From assembly GCA_903813345.2 (NCBI GenBank), contig CAIIXF020000003.1:8023815-8087814 (forward strand): a stretch of DNA of 64,000 bases, written 5' to 3'. Source of the stretch: Owenia fusiformis. Its lineage: Eukaryota > Annelida > Polychaeta > Sabellida > Oweniidae. Shown here piece after piece: positions 1 through 13,400 of this stretch. Positions within the stretch are counted from its first letter, which is position 1; every line of letters begins with the position of its first letter. Position numbers and translations under genes: made by a program. The notes below the pieces were generated by a model. It searched no databases. It saw only the letters and a list, made by a program, of their open reading frames with translations, and was not told where the DNA came from.

Positions 1-1
1 T

Positions 2-207
2 TTTCGAGTATGGTAGATTTATTATCTGAAAACGAAATGATTCACATAGATAACCTCTGTAGACTTGTGGCAACACATTTTCCGCCTCATTTCCAGAAAG
101 AAAGATCCAGGGGATGTATCTCTGATGTACCCCCCAAAATTGCTTAAAAAACTGCAAAAACAGCTGGACACGAAGCCCAAAAAAGTGAATAACTTCAACA
201 AATTTTA
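2..207 (+). other. Broken reading frame(s) at the left edge
   Basis: Frame 1 is open from the edge to a stop at 145-147, with a possible ATG at 10. Frame 2 is open from about 41 to TAA at 205-207 and ends in a lysine-rich tail (LLKKLQKQLDTKPKK). The two may be one former ORF split by a frameshift. No family is recognised. Confidence 0.2.
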
Positions 208-299
208 ACATTTTCACCTGATATTATCCTCAGTATCTTTTTGACCTCTACTGAGTTGAATAGAATAATCGTTTTTGGCTATACTTCTCAAAATGTTGA

Positions 300-560
300 G
301 ATATCGAGCATGTAATATTAGAACTTTTGAGTGACGAACTTTTGAAAAAGACCCATATACGGGATGCAATAGTGAGAGGACTGCATAAAGCAAAGCCAGT
401 ACTAAAAGCAATATTTCCAGTGATTTCTGGTTTAGGTATGATTCTGACAAGGGTAAAACACCCTATTGCAACGATGATTGGAGGAATACTAAGTGGGCTT
501 GGTTTAGTAGGCACTGGGGTGAATGCATTACTTGAATACATGCTGCCAAATATAGAATAA
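300..560 (+). CDS. Unrecognised small ORF with a glycine-rich hydrophobic segment
   Basis: An 86-codon frame runs from after the stop at 297-299 to TAA at 558-560, without an ATG near its start. It begins with a charged stretch (LSDELLKK), then two hydrophobic stretches rich in Gly (around FPVISGLGMIL and IGGILSGLGLVGTG), ending LLEYMLPNIE. It looks like a small membrane-active or membrane-spanning protein. A lysine-rich frame ending at 207 precedes it. It may be a relic of a mobile or virus-like element inside the carboxypeptidase intron. Expression and family are unknown. Confidence 0.25.
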   Translation, partial: DIEHVILELLSDELLKKTHIRDAIVRGLHKAKPVLKAIFPVISGLGMILTRVKHPIATMIGGILSGLGLVGTGVNALLEYMLPNIE

Positions 561-738
561 ACTTTAACCTTCTGGTCCCTGGGATACAATTCGATGCGAA
601 GTCGTCCAAGAACAGCGAAATCATTATAGGTTAACTGTTATATAAGATGGCTAACCTAAAATGTTAATGTGTCGAACCGATTGGTCATTGTTGGTGGCCG
701 GTAATGTATCAAGTTGAGTAAAGTAGTTATAAAAACCT

Positions 739-930
739 TGAAAAAATACTGAAGATAAAGTACTTAATGACTTTATAAAATTTGATAAAAAAATAATCAT
801 TATACTGTACTGTACTGAAGATAATGTACTTAATGACTTTATGAACTTTGATAAAAATCATTGTACTGTACTGTACTGTACTGAAGATAATGTACTTAAT
901 GACTTTATGAAATTTTATAAAAAATAATGC
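739..930. repeat. About 69-bp tandem repeat, three copies
   Basis: Three copies of a unit containing TACTGAAGATAATGTACTT and AATGACTTTATGAAATTTGAT, separated by CTGTA repeats of variable number. Confidence 0.7.
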
Positions 931-1129
931 ATTTATTGGCTTGTAATAAACATTTTTAAGATTCTCACAGTAAGCCTAATATTAAAGATGTAAAGATATA
1001 AGTATTGACATTATATAACATTCAGAATACCTCTACGTTTTGATTTTAATACGAACACAATCTTCAATTAAGAACCTTCTTTTTGCATTGTAAATATCAA
1101 AGCTCTAAAAAGGACAGTTTTGGATGCAC

Positions 1130-1198
1130 GGTCGAAGATGGCCGAAGACTCTAAAAGGAATTTGATTGGTTCTTTAAAGCATCTTCGGCCATCTTCAT
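1130..1198. repeat. Short inverted repeat (hairpin)
   Basis: GAAGATGGCCGAAG near 1134 pairs with CTTCGGCCATCTTC near 1184 across about 35 bp. It lies in a carboxypeptidase intron and may be a small foldback element. Confidence 0.55.
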
Positions 1199-1298
1199 GA
1201 TTTTAACATCTTGGATGACAAAATGAGATGTATCGGTGCTCTCCCGATGTAGAAATTGATGGAAAAATATTGCATTTGAATTTGGAGAATTTGGAGAC

Positions 1299-1334
1299 TG
1301 TTCCACATGTGGTCAAAGTTTTTTTTGGGATCTG
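1299..1334 (-). pseudogene. Partial duplicate of carboxypeptidase exon 8 end
   Basis: About 36 bp in the intron after exon 8 resembles the last part of exon 8 (NFDHMWN reading on the minus strand, then ACAGTCTCC instead of ATAGTAAGT). The donor is weak and the upstream half is a run of A. I read it as a decayed local duplication of the exon end. Confidence 0.6.
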
Positions 1335-1428
1335 TTTTTAAATATAGATGGCATCGCAATCAATCTGTTTTACAATTATCTGCTAGTGCTGCCATCTTTA
1401 TATCGCCCTAAAACGTACATCTACTTAC

Positions 1429-4400
1429 TATTCCACATATGGTCAAAGTTCCTGTTGGCATCTGTTCCAATGCAGTCTTCGTCCCACGTTGGAGACATAG
1501 TCTTTCGCCACATTCTGTCCTATTTAATATAAAGTAAATCCTTAGTACTCTCCCTTCAAAAAGTTTGGCAATGGGATCTTCTCTTTTGCACCACATGTTT
1601 AAAGCCCGTTTATGTTCAACGATGTTAACAAATTCATCACTAATTTTTGAACAAAATTAAGATTACGAGAACTTTTCAACTCTGCAAATAGATAAAACCT
1701 TGACCTTAATACGCTTTAACAGACTATCCGGTTGGTTGCCACACTTTTGGAGGGGGTGTATATTTATTTGATGGCTTGTATTCTCATTATTTTGGAATTA
1801 TTAAAACTAGGAACAAAGAATCATGTATCATTCTAAATCCAATCAGGCCATGGACTTACCACGTTCCATGTATTGAGGTATCCATCAACATTGATCAATG
1901 GCATTATGTACCAGTCATAGTTGTCCAGGAGTGGGGTAACACTAGCGTCGGTGCCATATCCCGTGAGCAGCTGAAAAATAGTACGAGGGTGAGACAAAAA
2001 CTTTGACCCTAGTCATTACCCGTTGACCATTGCTGATATGGGATCAGTGAGTATGTGACTTGTCTGGAAAAAACATAGCATCTTGTCTAAAATTTCTCAT
2101 CCAATGGTCAAAAATTGCATATGGAGACTTTCACATTTGGCCAGTATGTTGTGGAATCCATAAAATTTAGTACTTGGAGACTAGTGGGCTTTATGAATAT
2201 CATACTTGTGGTGGTTTCTTCATTTGTCTATATAGATCTGTTCTAACAATGTTTATTTTGCAGTATTATCTACAATGATTTGTATGTGGCATATTCTGTG
2301 AACATTGAATTTAATGGGAATAAATTGAAAAATTAAAAAAGATACATTATTTTATGATCACACCTCGTATATTAAAAATTAGCTCACTTGCTCTATGACG
2401 TACATGACCGTAGCTGGGGAGATCCATTCTCTCGCATGTATTCCACCATCTAACCAGATTTTTCTACGTCCATCACCAGTGCTTAGCTGTAAGCATACAA
2501 TTACACCATTAATATCACATAGTTAGTAAAATATTTATTAAAGTCTCACACTGTAGTTAACAATATACATGTATATACTAAAATACTACATTAATAGTAC
2601 AATAACGCCATTTTGAACGGCTGAAACAGCAAGAAAATCTTACGCACTGAACGATATCTAATTTCCCGGGGAAATTTGCCAGTCGTTAAATGCATTGACC
2701 GGCTATATTGACCACCACTATGACGACACATATTGCTCAGGTCGATATAGTAAAATGAATGCCTTCTAAACTAGCACTAAACCCCTAGAACTAGCCCGGC
2801 AAGGTGGTAATAATTAATAGTCCAAGCCGGCTTCGGCGTATGAGAACACCTTTATTTGAACACAAATATAGTGAACACATTTCTCACTGTGAACATATAT
2901 TTACCATCCCTCTTATTAATATTTATATAGCATAGTCAACACGTTTTATAAACATATGTACGCTGAACACCTTTTTTTGTAAACACATATACAGTAAACG
3001 TCTTATTTGTTAATATATTTTACAGAGTAAAACACATTAATTATGAACACTCGGAACACATGAACTGTAAATCTTTTTCTCGTTTATGTTTATTCTACAG
3101 TGGCACCCTCGTAAACACTTAAACAAAATGTCTTATTTGTTAATATATTTTATAGTAAAAAAACATTAATTATGAACACTTAGAACACATGAACTGTAAA
3201 TGTTTTTCTCGTTAATGTTTATTTTACATTGACACCCTCGTGAACACTTAAACAAAAATGTCTTATTTGTTAATTTATCTTATAGTAAAACACTTTAATT
3301 ATGAACACTTAGAACACATGAACTGTAAATGTTTTTCTCGTTTATGTTTATTCTACATTGACACCCTCGTGAACACTTAAACAAAAAAGTCTTATTTGTT
3401 AATATATTTTATAGTAAAACACATTAATTATGAACACTTGGAACACATGAACTGTGGATGTTTTTGCTCGTTTATGTTTATTCTACAGTGACCACCTCGT
3501 GAACACTTAAACAAAAATGTCTTATTTGTTAATATATAGTAAAACACATTAAATATGAACACTTGGAACACATGAACTGTAAATGTTTTTGCTCGTTTAT
3601 GTTTATTCTACAGTGACCACCTCGTGAACACTTAAACAAAAAAGTCTTATTTGTTAATATATTTTATAGTAAAACACATTAATTATGAACACTTGGAACA
3701 CATGAACTGTGAATGTATTTCTCGTTTATGTTTATTCTACATTGACCACCTCGTAAACACTTAAACAAAAATGTCTTATTAATTACACATTAATTATGGA
3801 TTCTTATACAGTAAACACCTTTTTCTATTTTATTGTAAACACAAGCATAGCAAACACTGAACACCCACGATTACAGTAAAAGCAGATTATTGATTTTCAA
3901 AAGCAATACTCTCTTATGCTACTAGTTACGAGAAACCAGAAATGCCATGCAGAGTACTCAGTATTGACCTAGCTAGTGTCTATTCTAAAATAGACTTTCA
4001 CTAAGGATTTAGAAGATTAATTTCACAACAGTAGTTTACACGCTGAGTTCCAGCATTCTATATTGCTAGGTGTCTTTTTTCAAGAGCTGCTCGTAAATAA
4101 AATAACCAAGTATTTTCGTAACTGGACATGGAGCAGAGAGAAGAAACACGAAGATAAAATGATTATGAATGAAATCTTGCTCATTTACACTGAGGAGAAT
4201 CAGGCTCGAAATGTACTTGTTTGAGTAACTAGATTGATAGACTTCTTTCAAGAGTCGTCAGTAAATAAATTGAGTTCAGGGAGTAAGTCCTCGATGTCAT
4301 TTAACTAACATGTAATATGAAATCTAATCTGAAGAGATGAACGAGGTATAAAATGAAAATCTAAAGTCAGAAAGAGTGCCATATTTCTGGTAAACAATAT

Positions 4401-7400
4401 TCGGGATATATATACACAGAAAAAGAACCGAGTATTTAATAATCAGGACAACAATATAAAAAGAAAGTGGACCATATTTCTTGGTTTATGATAATCCACA
4501 TAAAATCTATAACAGAAAGAGAACGCTTTCGTTTTCTACTTGGTATAAGTACAGTAGAACATTATACAAGATAGGACTTTGTTTTCTGGTATAATCAGTA
4601 GAACATCTATTCACAAATAGGCGACTATATTTTCTGATATATCATGTACAAGTGTCTGGAGGTTCAGGTTCCCACTGAGCCACTAAAACTAGTTGAGAAA
4701 CCCATCCCAGTTCCACCCTCCAAGGGTCTGGTGATAAAAGTAAGTAAATGAAATGTATTATGATTATTCTACTTTAAAAACAGTGCTTAAAATACATTCA
4801 TTTCAATGTTCCAATCCCTCTCTTTATGAGTTTATTTGATAGCTATGTATAGTCTAAAATATGAGCTTAAAGTCCCCGATAAATCGGGCTACGTATACCG
4901 CCGTGTTTACATTAGGGGATTAGAAGAGTTTATTTTTTATTTAGGTATGCAAGCTACGTATATCAATATCAGGCCTTCATTCATGTACTCGTGTGCATGT
5001 AATCAGCATGCCCTTCAATATTATGTAAACCAGGCTATTCAAGTATAATGTAAATGTACACTATTTATGTGTGTACTACATACAATACAATTCCCTGGGA
5101 AACAAAACACAAATACGTTTTATATGTTCAAAATGAGCCATTTGATTGATGCAAACACTTAATAGCTTTAGGTTATTGTTATTTATTTCTATAATATTCA
5201 ACATAATTATTTACATAGATTGTGAGGGGCCGAGGCTACATAGCATTATTGGCCCCCCTCTAGAAAGTTAAAAACATATAATAAATCACTGGAGTGTGTA
5301 GGATTGCAACGGACAGACGGTCGTCCACCAGGTCTTGCCCATGATGATGTATATGAGTGTTAATGAGAGATGATGTGAAATGAGGAGGATGGTCATTCTA
5401 AGATGTTATCGATATAATTTGAAGATAGTTGAAGGCATTTTGTATTCAGTTCACTATTTAAATTTTCATCTCCAAAAAGTATAAATTCTATTTTTTGCTT
5501 TCTGGTTTTTCCAAAATAGCACATAATATCAAGATTGTCTAACTTTAGGATGTTCTGTATGTAATCATTTCTATGTAATGTTTCTTAATAGCTTCATAAA
5601 TAACATCTACAAAGTAAACTTCCCTGGTTAAGATTGTATGGGAAATCATCACGAGACGAAGATCGTTCGCCTTCCTGGCTTACCTCTGAATCGTGTACCG
5701 GGCAATCTCTTTATATAGTTTAGCGAGAGCGGTGCGCCTGCGCAGTTTTAAACTTTGGCGCACACTTTAACAAATATAACGAATAACTATACTCCTAAAC
5801 TTTTCTACCCTTGCTCACGATATAAACATTTGTGTGTAGATTTTACACCTGGTCTGAGGTTAATGTCAATATGAAGTATTTGTATAGCATAACAGTTAAA
5901 TAAAAAACTACAAGAGCGCTTTGATAAGGCTTGTTAAGGTGACTTGGACTATCTCATAAAAATTAAAATTAAACCATAGCGTAACACAGCATAATTAGAG
6001 TTGATCAGACTTTAATTCTAAAATAAAGGCCATGCTTAAAGTAATGCCTGAATCAGTTTGTTTAGTAAAATGCCAGAATTATTTGCTGATATAGTATCTT
6101 GAAATCGACATTCAATTTCATTGATATATGTTTATTTACGTTATATTAGCCAACTAGATTCATCAAAGGGTATACTGTTCAAATTAATATTTTGACAGAT
6201 AAATCATACATAGACAGGCTTAGCATAATTTTAACCATTACTTTAAATAGCTAATTTAAAAGCGTTTCATAACAATATTGTATATCATTTATGTATTGAA
6301 AATATGACTGTAGTGCTTTGTATTAATTACATTATACATTACATTACATTATCGTGATATACTAATTTAATAATGAAACGTCGCTTGTTTCGTTCGGCAC
6401 TCATGCTGAAGACCCGGATAATAAATCAATCTCTGGTATGAACAAATATACAAAAACTTACTCACTTCGAGAGCCATGTTAGATTTTGAAACTTATGGCT
6501 CTCAAACGGAGAAGTGAACAGCTGATCAATAGTGACCTTTGAAATTGAATTAAGTCGATCCGCGGCTTACTTTTGGTCTCTAACTGTGTCTTACATCAGT
6601 ATCATCAATCCGTGTAAGTATTGGAGCGCTGGAGTACTTCTTTTTCGATCAAGACTTGTAAATTGTTCATCGAGTTAAAGTTTTACAGACCTATTTCCAA
6701 TATGGCGGTTTGCTAGGTGCGAGATACGCAACGAACGAAATGAATTTTGAGAATTAGTTAGGTTCGGACAACCTCCGGAGATTTACGAAAATGTCCGAGC
6801 AGAAACCGCCATATTGGAATTTGGCAGTAAAACGATTCACTCGACCTAACAATTACAAGTCTTGATCGAAAAAGAAGTACTCCAGCGCTCCAATACCTAC
6901 ACGGATTGATGATACTGATGTAAGACACAGTTAGAGACCAAAAGTAAGCCGCGGATCTACTTAATTCGATTTCAAAGGTCACGATCACTGAGCTGTCCAA
7001 ATGCTCCGTGGGAAAGCTATTATATCAAAATCCAAATAGCTTTCGCAGGAAGTAAACAAAAACAATTTGATTTGATGATCAAACCATTCATTTTCAGACT
7101 GAGTCCTGTGGAATGTGCCATACAGACATTGCTATAGCAGACAACTACATGAAGCTTGCTGATGGTTTTGAAGACAATACGCTAACTCAATATGACCCAG
7201 ATTTCAAATACCCTGTAGTAATGGGTAAGGGGATGGTGTTCGAACGATGAAAATTGTGGAAGAACGAGGTTGATTTTGAAATGATCTTCCTCCCCTTGTA
7301 AAACGAAATTTAAAAGTATCGATTCATCGTTAATTTGAATATTAACATTTTTCAATAACTAATCTTCATTGAATATAAACTGTGCTTTTCATCCATCTAA

Positions 7401-10400
7401 TAACTATATTTGCTATTTATTTATACATAAACCATAAAAATACTATTTGACCAATATTGACCATAATCTATTTCAGGACATGAGGTTGCAGGAACAGTTT
7501 ACAGTATCGGTGATGGAGACTGCCTAGGTAACAATGATAGAAGGAATTATAATTTGAAGTAAAAGAGAAAGTAAAATGTTAGCAGCAATCTTTGGCGAAA
7601 ATCATGCCAATGTTTGTCTACAGTTTTTTGGGAAAAATGCCTGATGAAATCTTGAAGATTGGAGATCTAGAAATTTCCAAATTGATGAGAACAAAGGGGA
7701 GTCCTCCTTTTGAAAACTTGAAAAGCTTTATTTTGCTTGTAACGTCTTATTTAGGAAGTGAGGAACTGGAAGTTGGTGACCGTGTTGCAGTGTATACATT
7801 CCAAGGTTGTCAGAACTGTAAGCTATGCAACACAGGAAACCACTTGATGTGTGACAGGAGACAGTGTAATGATCTAGGCCAGGGTGGTGATGGAGGGTAT
7901 GTAATGTACTGTAGAATATACAGGGTGTCCCGAAAGTATGGGGCCTCCCTAGGCAGGCATACACCAATGTTAAATTCAATATCCTGGAAACAGCGCTTAC
8001 CTCAATGTGACCAAAAATGTGGATGCTATCGTCAGAGAGAGGATGGATATTGAGTTGAAAAAAGAGGTTAGTGAGGGTAGATACTCCAAGGAAATTCTTC
8101 TTAAAGTGTCTCACATATTCGATCAAAATTTGCCATGCAAACATGTTAGTCTACTTTACTGGCCCCCCTTGCTGTAACAAGGAACCCAAAACACATTCAA
8201 ACGTAAACATAAACCAATTAGTCACTTCACTATGAAAGTGAGGGGTGTACGCTGTGTGCATGGACTAACACAATATCAGTGGCCATTTACTGTGTCAACT
8301 TAGTAACCCTTGCATATCGTGCTCACTCAAGTATTGAATAATTTTTTTATGATCTAAATGTTTGTGGTTTATAAAAAAATGTGATATATTTTAGTTAGAA
8401 ATACATTAATTAATATATTCATTCAAACAGCACTAGAATGCGGGAAGAGAGAGCAATGGTGACAAAATGCAGACAGACTTTTCCGTAAGGGTTTCAAACA
8501 TTTCTGAACACAATCATACATGTACTTCATGTGTACTGTTATTTTTAGTGCTGTATTTATAGATATAATTTCACGTATTAAAATCATATTTTCCCGCAAT
8601 GACTTCAAATTCGGAACCACACCCATATCACATTTTCTTCAATAACTCCAAACATGTGTAAACATTGACCATGTGCATATAAATTCAGATTTCATGAGCT
8701 CTTTCCTATTCGAGTACCTCATACACCCCTGCATGGATTTGAGTTGGATTCACCTTTTATACGTGAGCCGACACACTCTCAAACGCTGATTGGATAAAGA
8801 TTGCGAGAATCTTTAAATGCCTTAAAAAGGTTTTATGAGCATTACAAAATGCCATACCCCTATTTGAAGTGTATTTAAGGTCATGTCTGGAAAGAATTGC
8901 TGCTGTTAACATGGCCAAGGGAGACACGGCGACTATTAATTTTGTGTAAAACCAAGCTTTAATTTAAAAACTACATTTTGAAATGCCTTTTTGAACTTTT
9001 TCCCGTTATTGGGTTGAACCATGATACTTGGCAAATTAATGTAACTTTGGATCAGCTTTAAAATGATATATGACACATACTATGGGGACATTGGTGTATG
9101 CCTGCCTAGGGGGAACACTTTCGGGACACCTTGTAGAGTGTGGCAACCTGACTCAGCCTGTTAAAACCTTCTAATGTTTCAAATATTATTGTAAAGTTAA
9201 AGTTGGTAGTACAGACTGCAGACTGTTCTAGAATAGCCGAAACAAGCAGGGTATCTGAGGTTGAATTTGTGAAAACCTACTAGATTTTATCTGAACGAAA
9301 TTATGTTATTCCACTTTCAGATATGCAGAATATGTTAGTATTCCAAACAGGAAGTTTGTTTTCAAGCTACCAGATTCTATCACCATGGATACAGCATGTT
9401 TATTTTCGTGCAGTGCATTAACAGCCTACAATGCCGTCACCAAGACTAAGCCTGCAATTGAGAATGCACTCAACATATTTGGTAAATGTAATAGTAAAAT
9501 AGATGTGGTGTGATATCATACTTTGCTTTGTTAAACTTAACGATAAAAGTACTTCTACCTGTACTTAACGCTGAGAAATTGTACAGCTGTTGTTTGAAAA
9601 AATTATACATATAAAAATCAAAAATGCAAACTCTAAAAACCATGTCATAAATAAAATCAATAATTAAAACCTGTACTCAATACATATTTTGAAAAAGATA
9701 TCATTTCGGTTTTGCTACGCTGTTGATCATAGAAACAGGAGGTTTAGGTCAATTGGTACCACGAATTGCAACAGATGCACCAACCAAAGAGACAAAATAA
9801 TGGTTTTCATATAATATTAAGCCTATTCACTTTGCCCTGCAACTTTTCCAGGTTCTGCTACGCTGTTGATTATAGGAGCAGGAGGTTTAGGTCAATGGGC
9901 AATTCAGATTGCTAGAGCTGTGCTTCCCACGGAGACCAAAATATTAGTAGCAGATATTTCAGTAAGAATCACAATGGTTTAAATAACCTTTATAAGACCT
10001 CAATTTCTATGCTCTTCAAATTAAAGATAATTCTTTGATAACGCCTTTTTTTCACTTGATGTTTGAAATAAATAAATGAAATGAAAAAATTATCACTTGA
10101 AACAATTATAAATACCTATAGTAATTGTCAACGTTGATTGTGTTAAAGTCGTGTAATCAAAAGTTCATAAATATGGGGAATAATGCTATCAATATCAGAC
10201 ATGATTGCTGTATGAAGCACCTATTCAAAATGTTCCGTATCAGATGGTCACATTATTGTTTGTTCCAGTATCAATTGTGATATACTAGAGATATATTGAA
10301 ATTAACTTATTGCCATTCATAGTTTGCGATATACGCATTCAGCTATTTTCGACATTTTCCTCTGTGAGAATTATTTTCGGGTTTCATTGTAATACAGGCT

Positions 10401-13400
10401 GATAGGCTGGCAGCTGTACAAGAGAGTGTGGATATGACAGTGGAATGGTCTACAGATGGTAAATATAACCTAGATTCATCATATACCATTGGATAGATAA
10501 CTGATATGTCACTCAAAACACTTTAAGTGGCTTTTGAAAATCTCCACCCTTTAACTCTACCAAGAAATATTTAGCGCAACAATTTCTTGACAAATAAATG
10601 TCAGGGGCTTAACCAGCAATTGTCAAGGGGGTGCGATTTTTGGGTAAGCACCACTGTGAGCGAAGCGAATCCCAAAAGAGGGATACGGGCGTTCACCCCA
10701 ATAAAACTTTTTTTTATATTGTATATGGTGCATTCTAGGCATTTCAAACTATGATTTGTTAATGTTCTTTCAACAAATTTTACAAAATTGCTTTTTTCTT
10801 TTTTTGTGAAGAGGGGGATGCGATTGCACCCATTGCACCAATTTCATTTAATTTTGTTAAAAGTGGCGCGGCAAATATTGGTTCAAATCCTAAGTCAAAA
10901 TTGGCATTTTAAACTAGATCTCCTTAATAAGCTAATCGAGAGGAAAGGGATTGGTCATGTTTTCTTTCTATTTTTGGCAGATGACATGTCCTTCATGACT
11001 AAGGTGAAAGAAGTGACAGGTAGTGAATTTGTAGAGGCCTCCATAGACTTTGTTGGGAATCCTGTTAGCATGAAACGTGCAATGTGGCTTGGAAATAAGG
11101 TACTTTGTCTACGTCATATTAACATATGGGTAGCAAGGATCTAAAACTAAGTGATGGGGACATCTTAAATTGGCTAAAGAATTTAGAAAACGTCGGAATT
11201 TTCCTCCTCTGCTTCATGCCTGCTTATGTTTACCATAAACTCCACATTTATGATGGAGATTTATCAGAAAGCAAAATACCTTGCCACTTATCGGGCCAGA
11301 TATGACTCTGGTGGAAAAAGCTTCTCACTGAGATGAATGAGGATGAAATTAATCAGGGCTCGAACAAAGGTCTGTTTTGACCATTAATTGTTGAAGCTTA
11401 ATAGTTTCGTAACTGATTGAGTGTTTCAACAACTATTTGGTTGAAAATATTTTCAATGAAATGTAATGGGTACCAAGAATTCTTACAACGGACACTTTTC
11501 AGGGTTCCACGCATTGTATAGTTGGATTACTCGGCGGTGCTACTACCTTCCCAGTGCCATTTATCCCATGTAAGGTGATGGATATCCATGGGATATATCT
11601 CGGATCCACCCAGCAAATGCAGGAAGTCATAAAACTTGCAGCAACGGGCAAGGTGAATTTGAAATACGATTTCGCTCACTTTTCATATTTTAGAAATTAA
11701 CCCTCTACTTTAATATAATCCATTTGATATACATGTTTTTAGGAAAACACTTAAGAATTCAAGTCCTCCATTTAGACTTGAACAAGGACGGATCTATAAA
11801 AAGGCTATTTCATTTATCTCCGAGAGAACTTCCTTCTCTAATACATTCCTTCTGTATTTCTTGCGTTCCTAATGTATAACTAGAATTTCCACATTATTAC
11901 TTGCATTTCCTCTTTCTCGCACTCTTTCTGCATTACTTGCATTAAACTGTTTTATATAACTTACGATTGTCCGTATTTCCATTTTAGATAGTGGCTCCAC
12001 CTATGGAATACTGCAGACTTGAGGAAGTGAACGATGTTTTGAACCGACTCAGAAAAGGAAAAATTAACGGACGTGCCATCATCAAGTTTGACTAGAAAAA
12101 CATCACTGTTTTAGAACAAACAGGGTCTAATCAAGGCATTCTATATACAGGGTGCTTCATAATGACCATCGCCCATCAATCACCAATCCTAGGTGGAATA
12201 TCTCCATGTGTAATATATCATTTGAAAGCTTGACCAATTCTGGACTTATTGACATATTAACTTTAGATTAAGCTCAGCAGCTTTAACAACTTGCTGCACA
12301 CCACTACAAAAGGTGTCCATTTGATCTATAGCATACAATTGAACAGCCACATGTTCTAGGAAATTGGCTGTGTGTCCTGTTAAAAACAATGATAACTAAG
12401 GCTCAGAACAGTATTAATCAACAGTAATGCACCAATTATAGCATTTGATGGATGCTGGAAAGTATTAATTGTAGAAAAAGTCTAATCATGGAATGATTAT
12501 AGGTACTTTAACCTGAATTTTGTGAATATCTTGACCTTGTTCCCAAGAACAGTGAATTGTTCCCACCTACTGTACCTTGAACACTTGCAGTGGTCTATCC
12601 TCGTATATCGAGCCTATGTTTAACAAAGAACACGTTACACTACTTGGACATCTGCTAACTGAGCCGAGGAGCAGTGAATTATTCCCACCTACCTTGAACA
12701 CATGCAGTGGTCTACCCTCGTATGTCGAGCCTATGTTTACCAAAGAACACGTTACACTACTTGGACATCTGCTAATTGAGCCGAGGAGCAGTGAAGTATT
12801 CCCACCTACCTTGAACACATGCAGTGGTCTACCCTCGTATGTCGAGCCTATGTTTACCAAAGAACACGTTACACTACTTGGACATCTACAAATTGAGCTG
12901 AAGAGCAGTGAATTATTCCCACCTACCTTGAACACTTGCAGTGGTCTACCCTCGTATGTCGAGCCTATGTTTAACAAAGAACACGTTACACCACTGGGGC
13001 ATCTGCCAATTGAGCTGTTCAGCCAGGCATAGATCTGCAAATATAAATGAATCTATATATGGTATTATAACTCATATACGGTATCGTTATATAGTATATA
13101 GTATCATCATGTTGTCCATAAATTGACCTCGGTGTAAGGCTTGCGTACCATAACCTTGTCTGCACAAAGAATTAGGTCTTGAATATATCATGAACTTGTA
13201 GTAATAAAAGGGTAAATGACCAATGGATTCTAGATCACTATTCAAAATGTAACAATGTCTTAAGACTCGTCTCCTGTTACTCAAATCAACATAGAAGTTA
13301 TGTTTTCTTCATTCTCTAAAATTTTAACATGACATTCAATTGTAAAATCCGGCTCGTTGCTTGCTTTTCCCATCCATATTTACTTACACACTGTTTGTAA

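Noticed and set aside
2840-3800. Regular repeats resembling a CRISPR array
   Set aside because: The whole 129-bp unit is repeated with no unique spacers, and the DNA is eukaryotic.
4836-5048. 70-codon ORF in alcohol dehydrogenase intron 1
   Set aside because: It is part of a repeat also found inverted at about 13945-14215 and has no coding signature.
7592-8053. Plus-strand ORF of 153 codons
   Set aside because: It joins intron, real alcohol dehydrogenase exon 4 in part, and a transposon end; splice phases place the exon at 7755-7896 only.
12577-13032. Plus-strand 151-codon repetitive ORF
   Set aside because: It is the antisense of carboxypeptidase exon 5 units; the minus strand explains the sequence with splice sites and family motifs.
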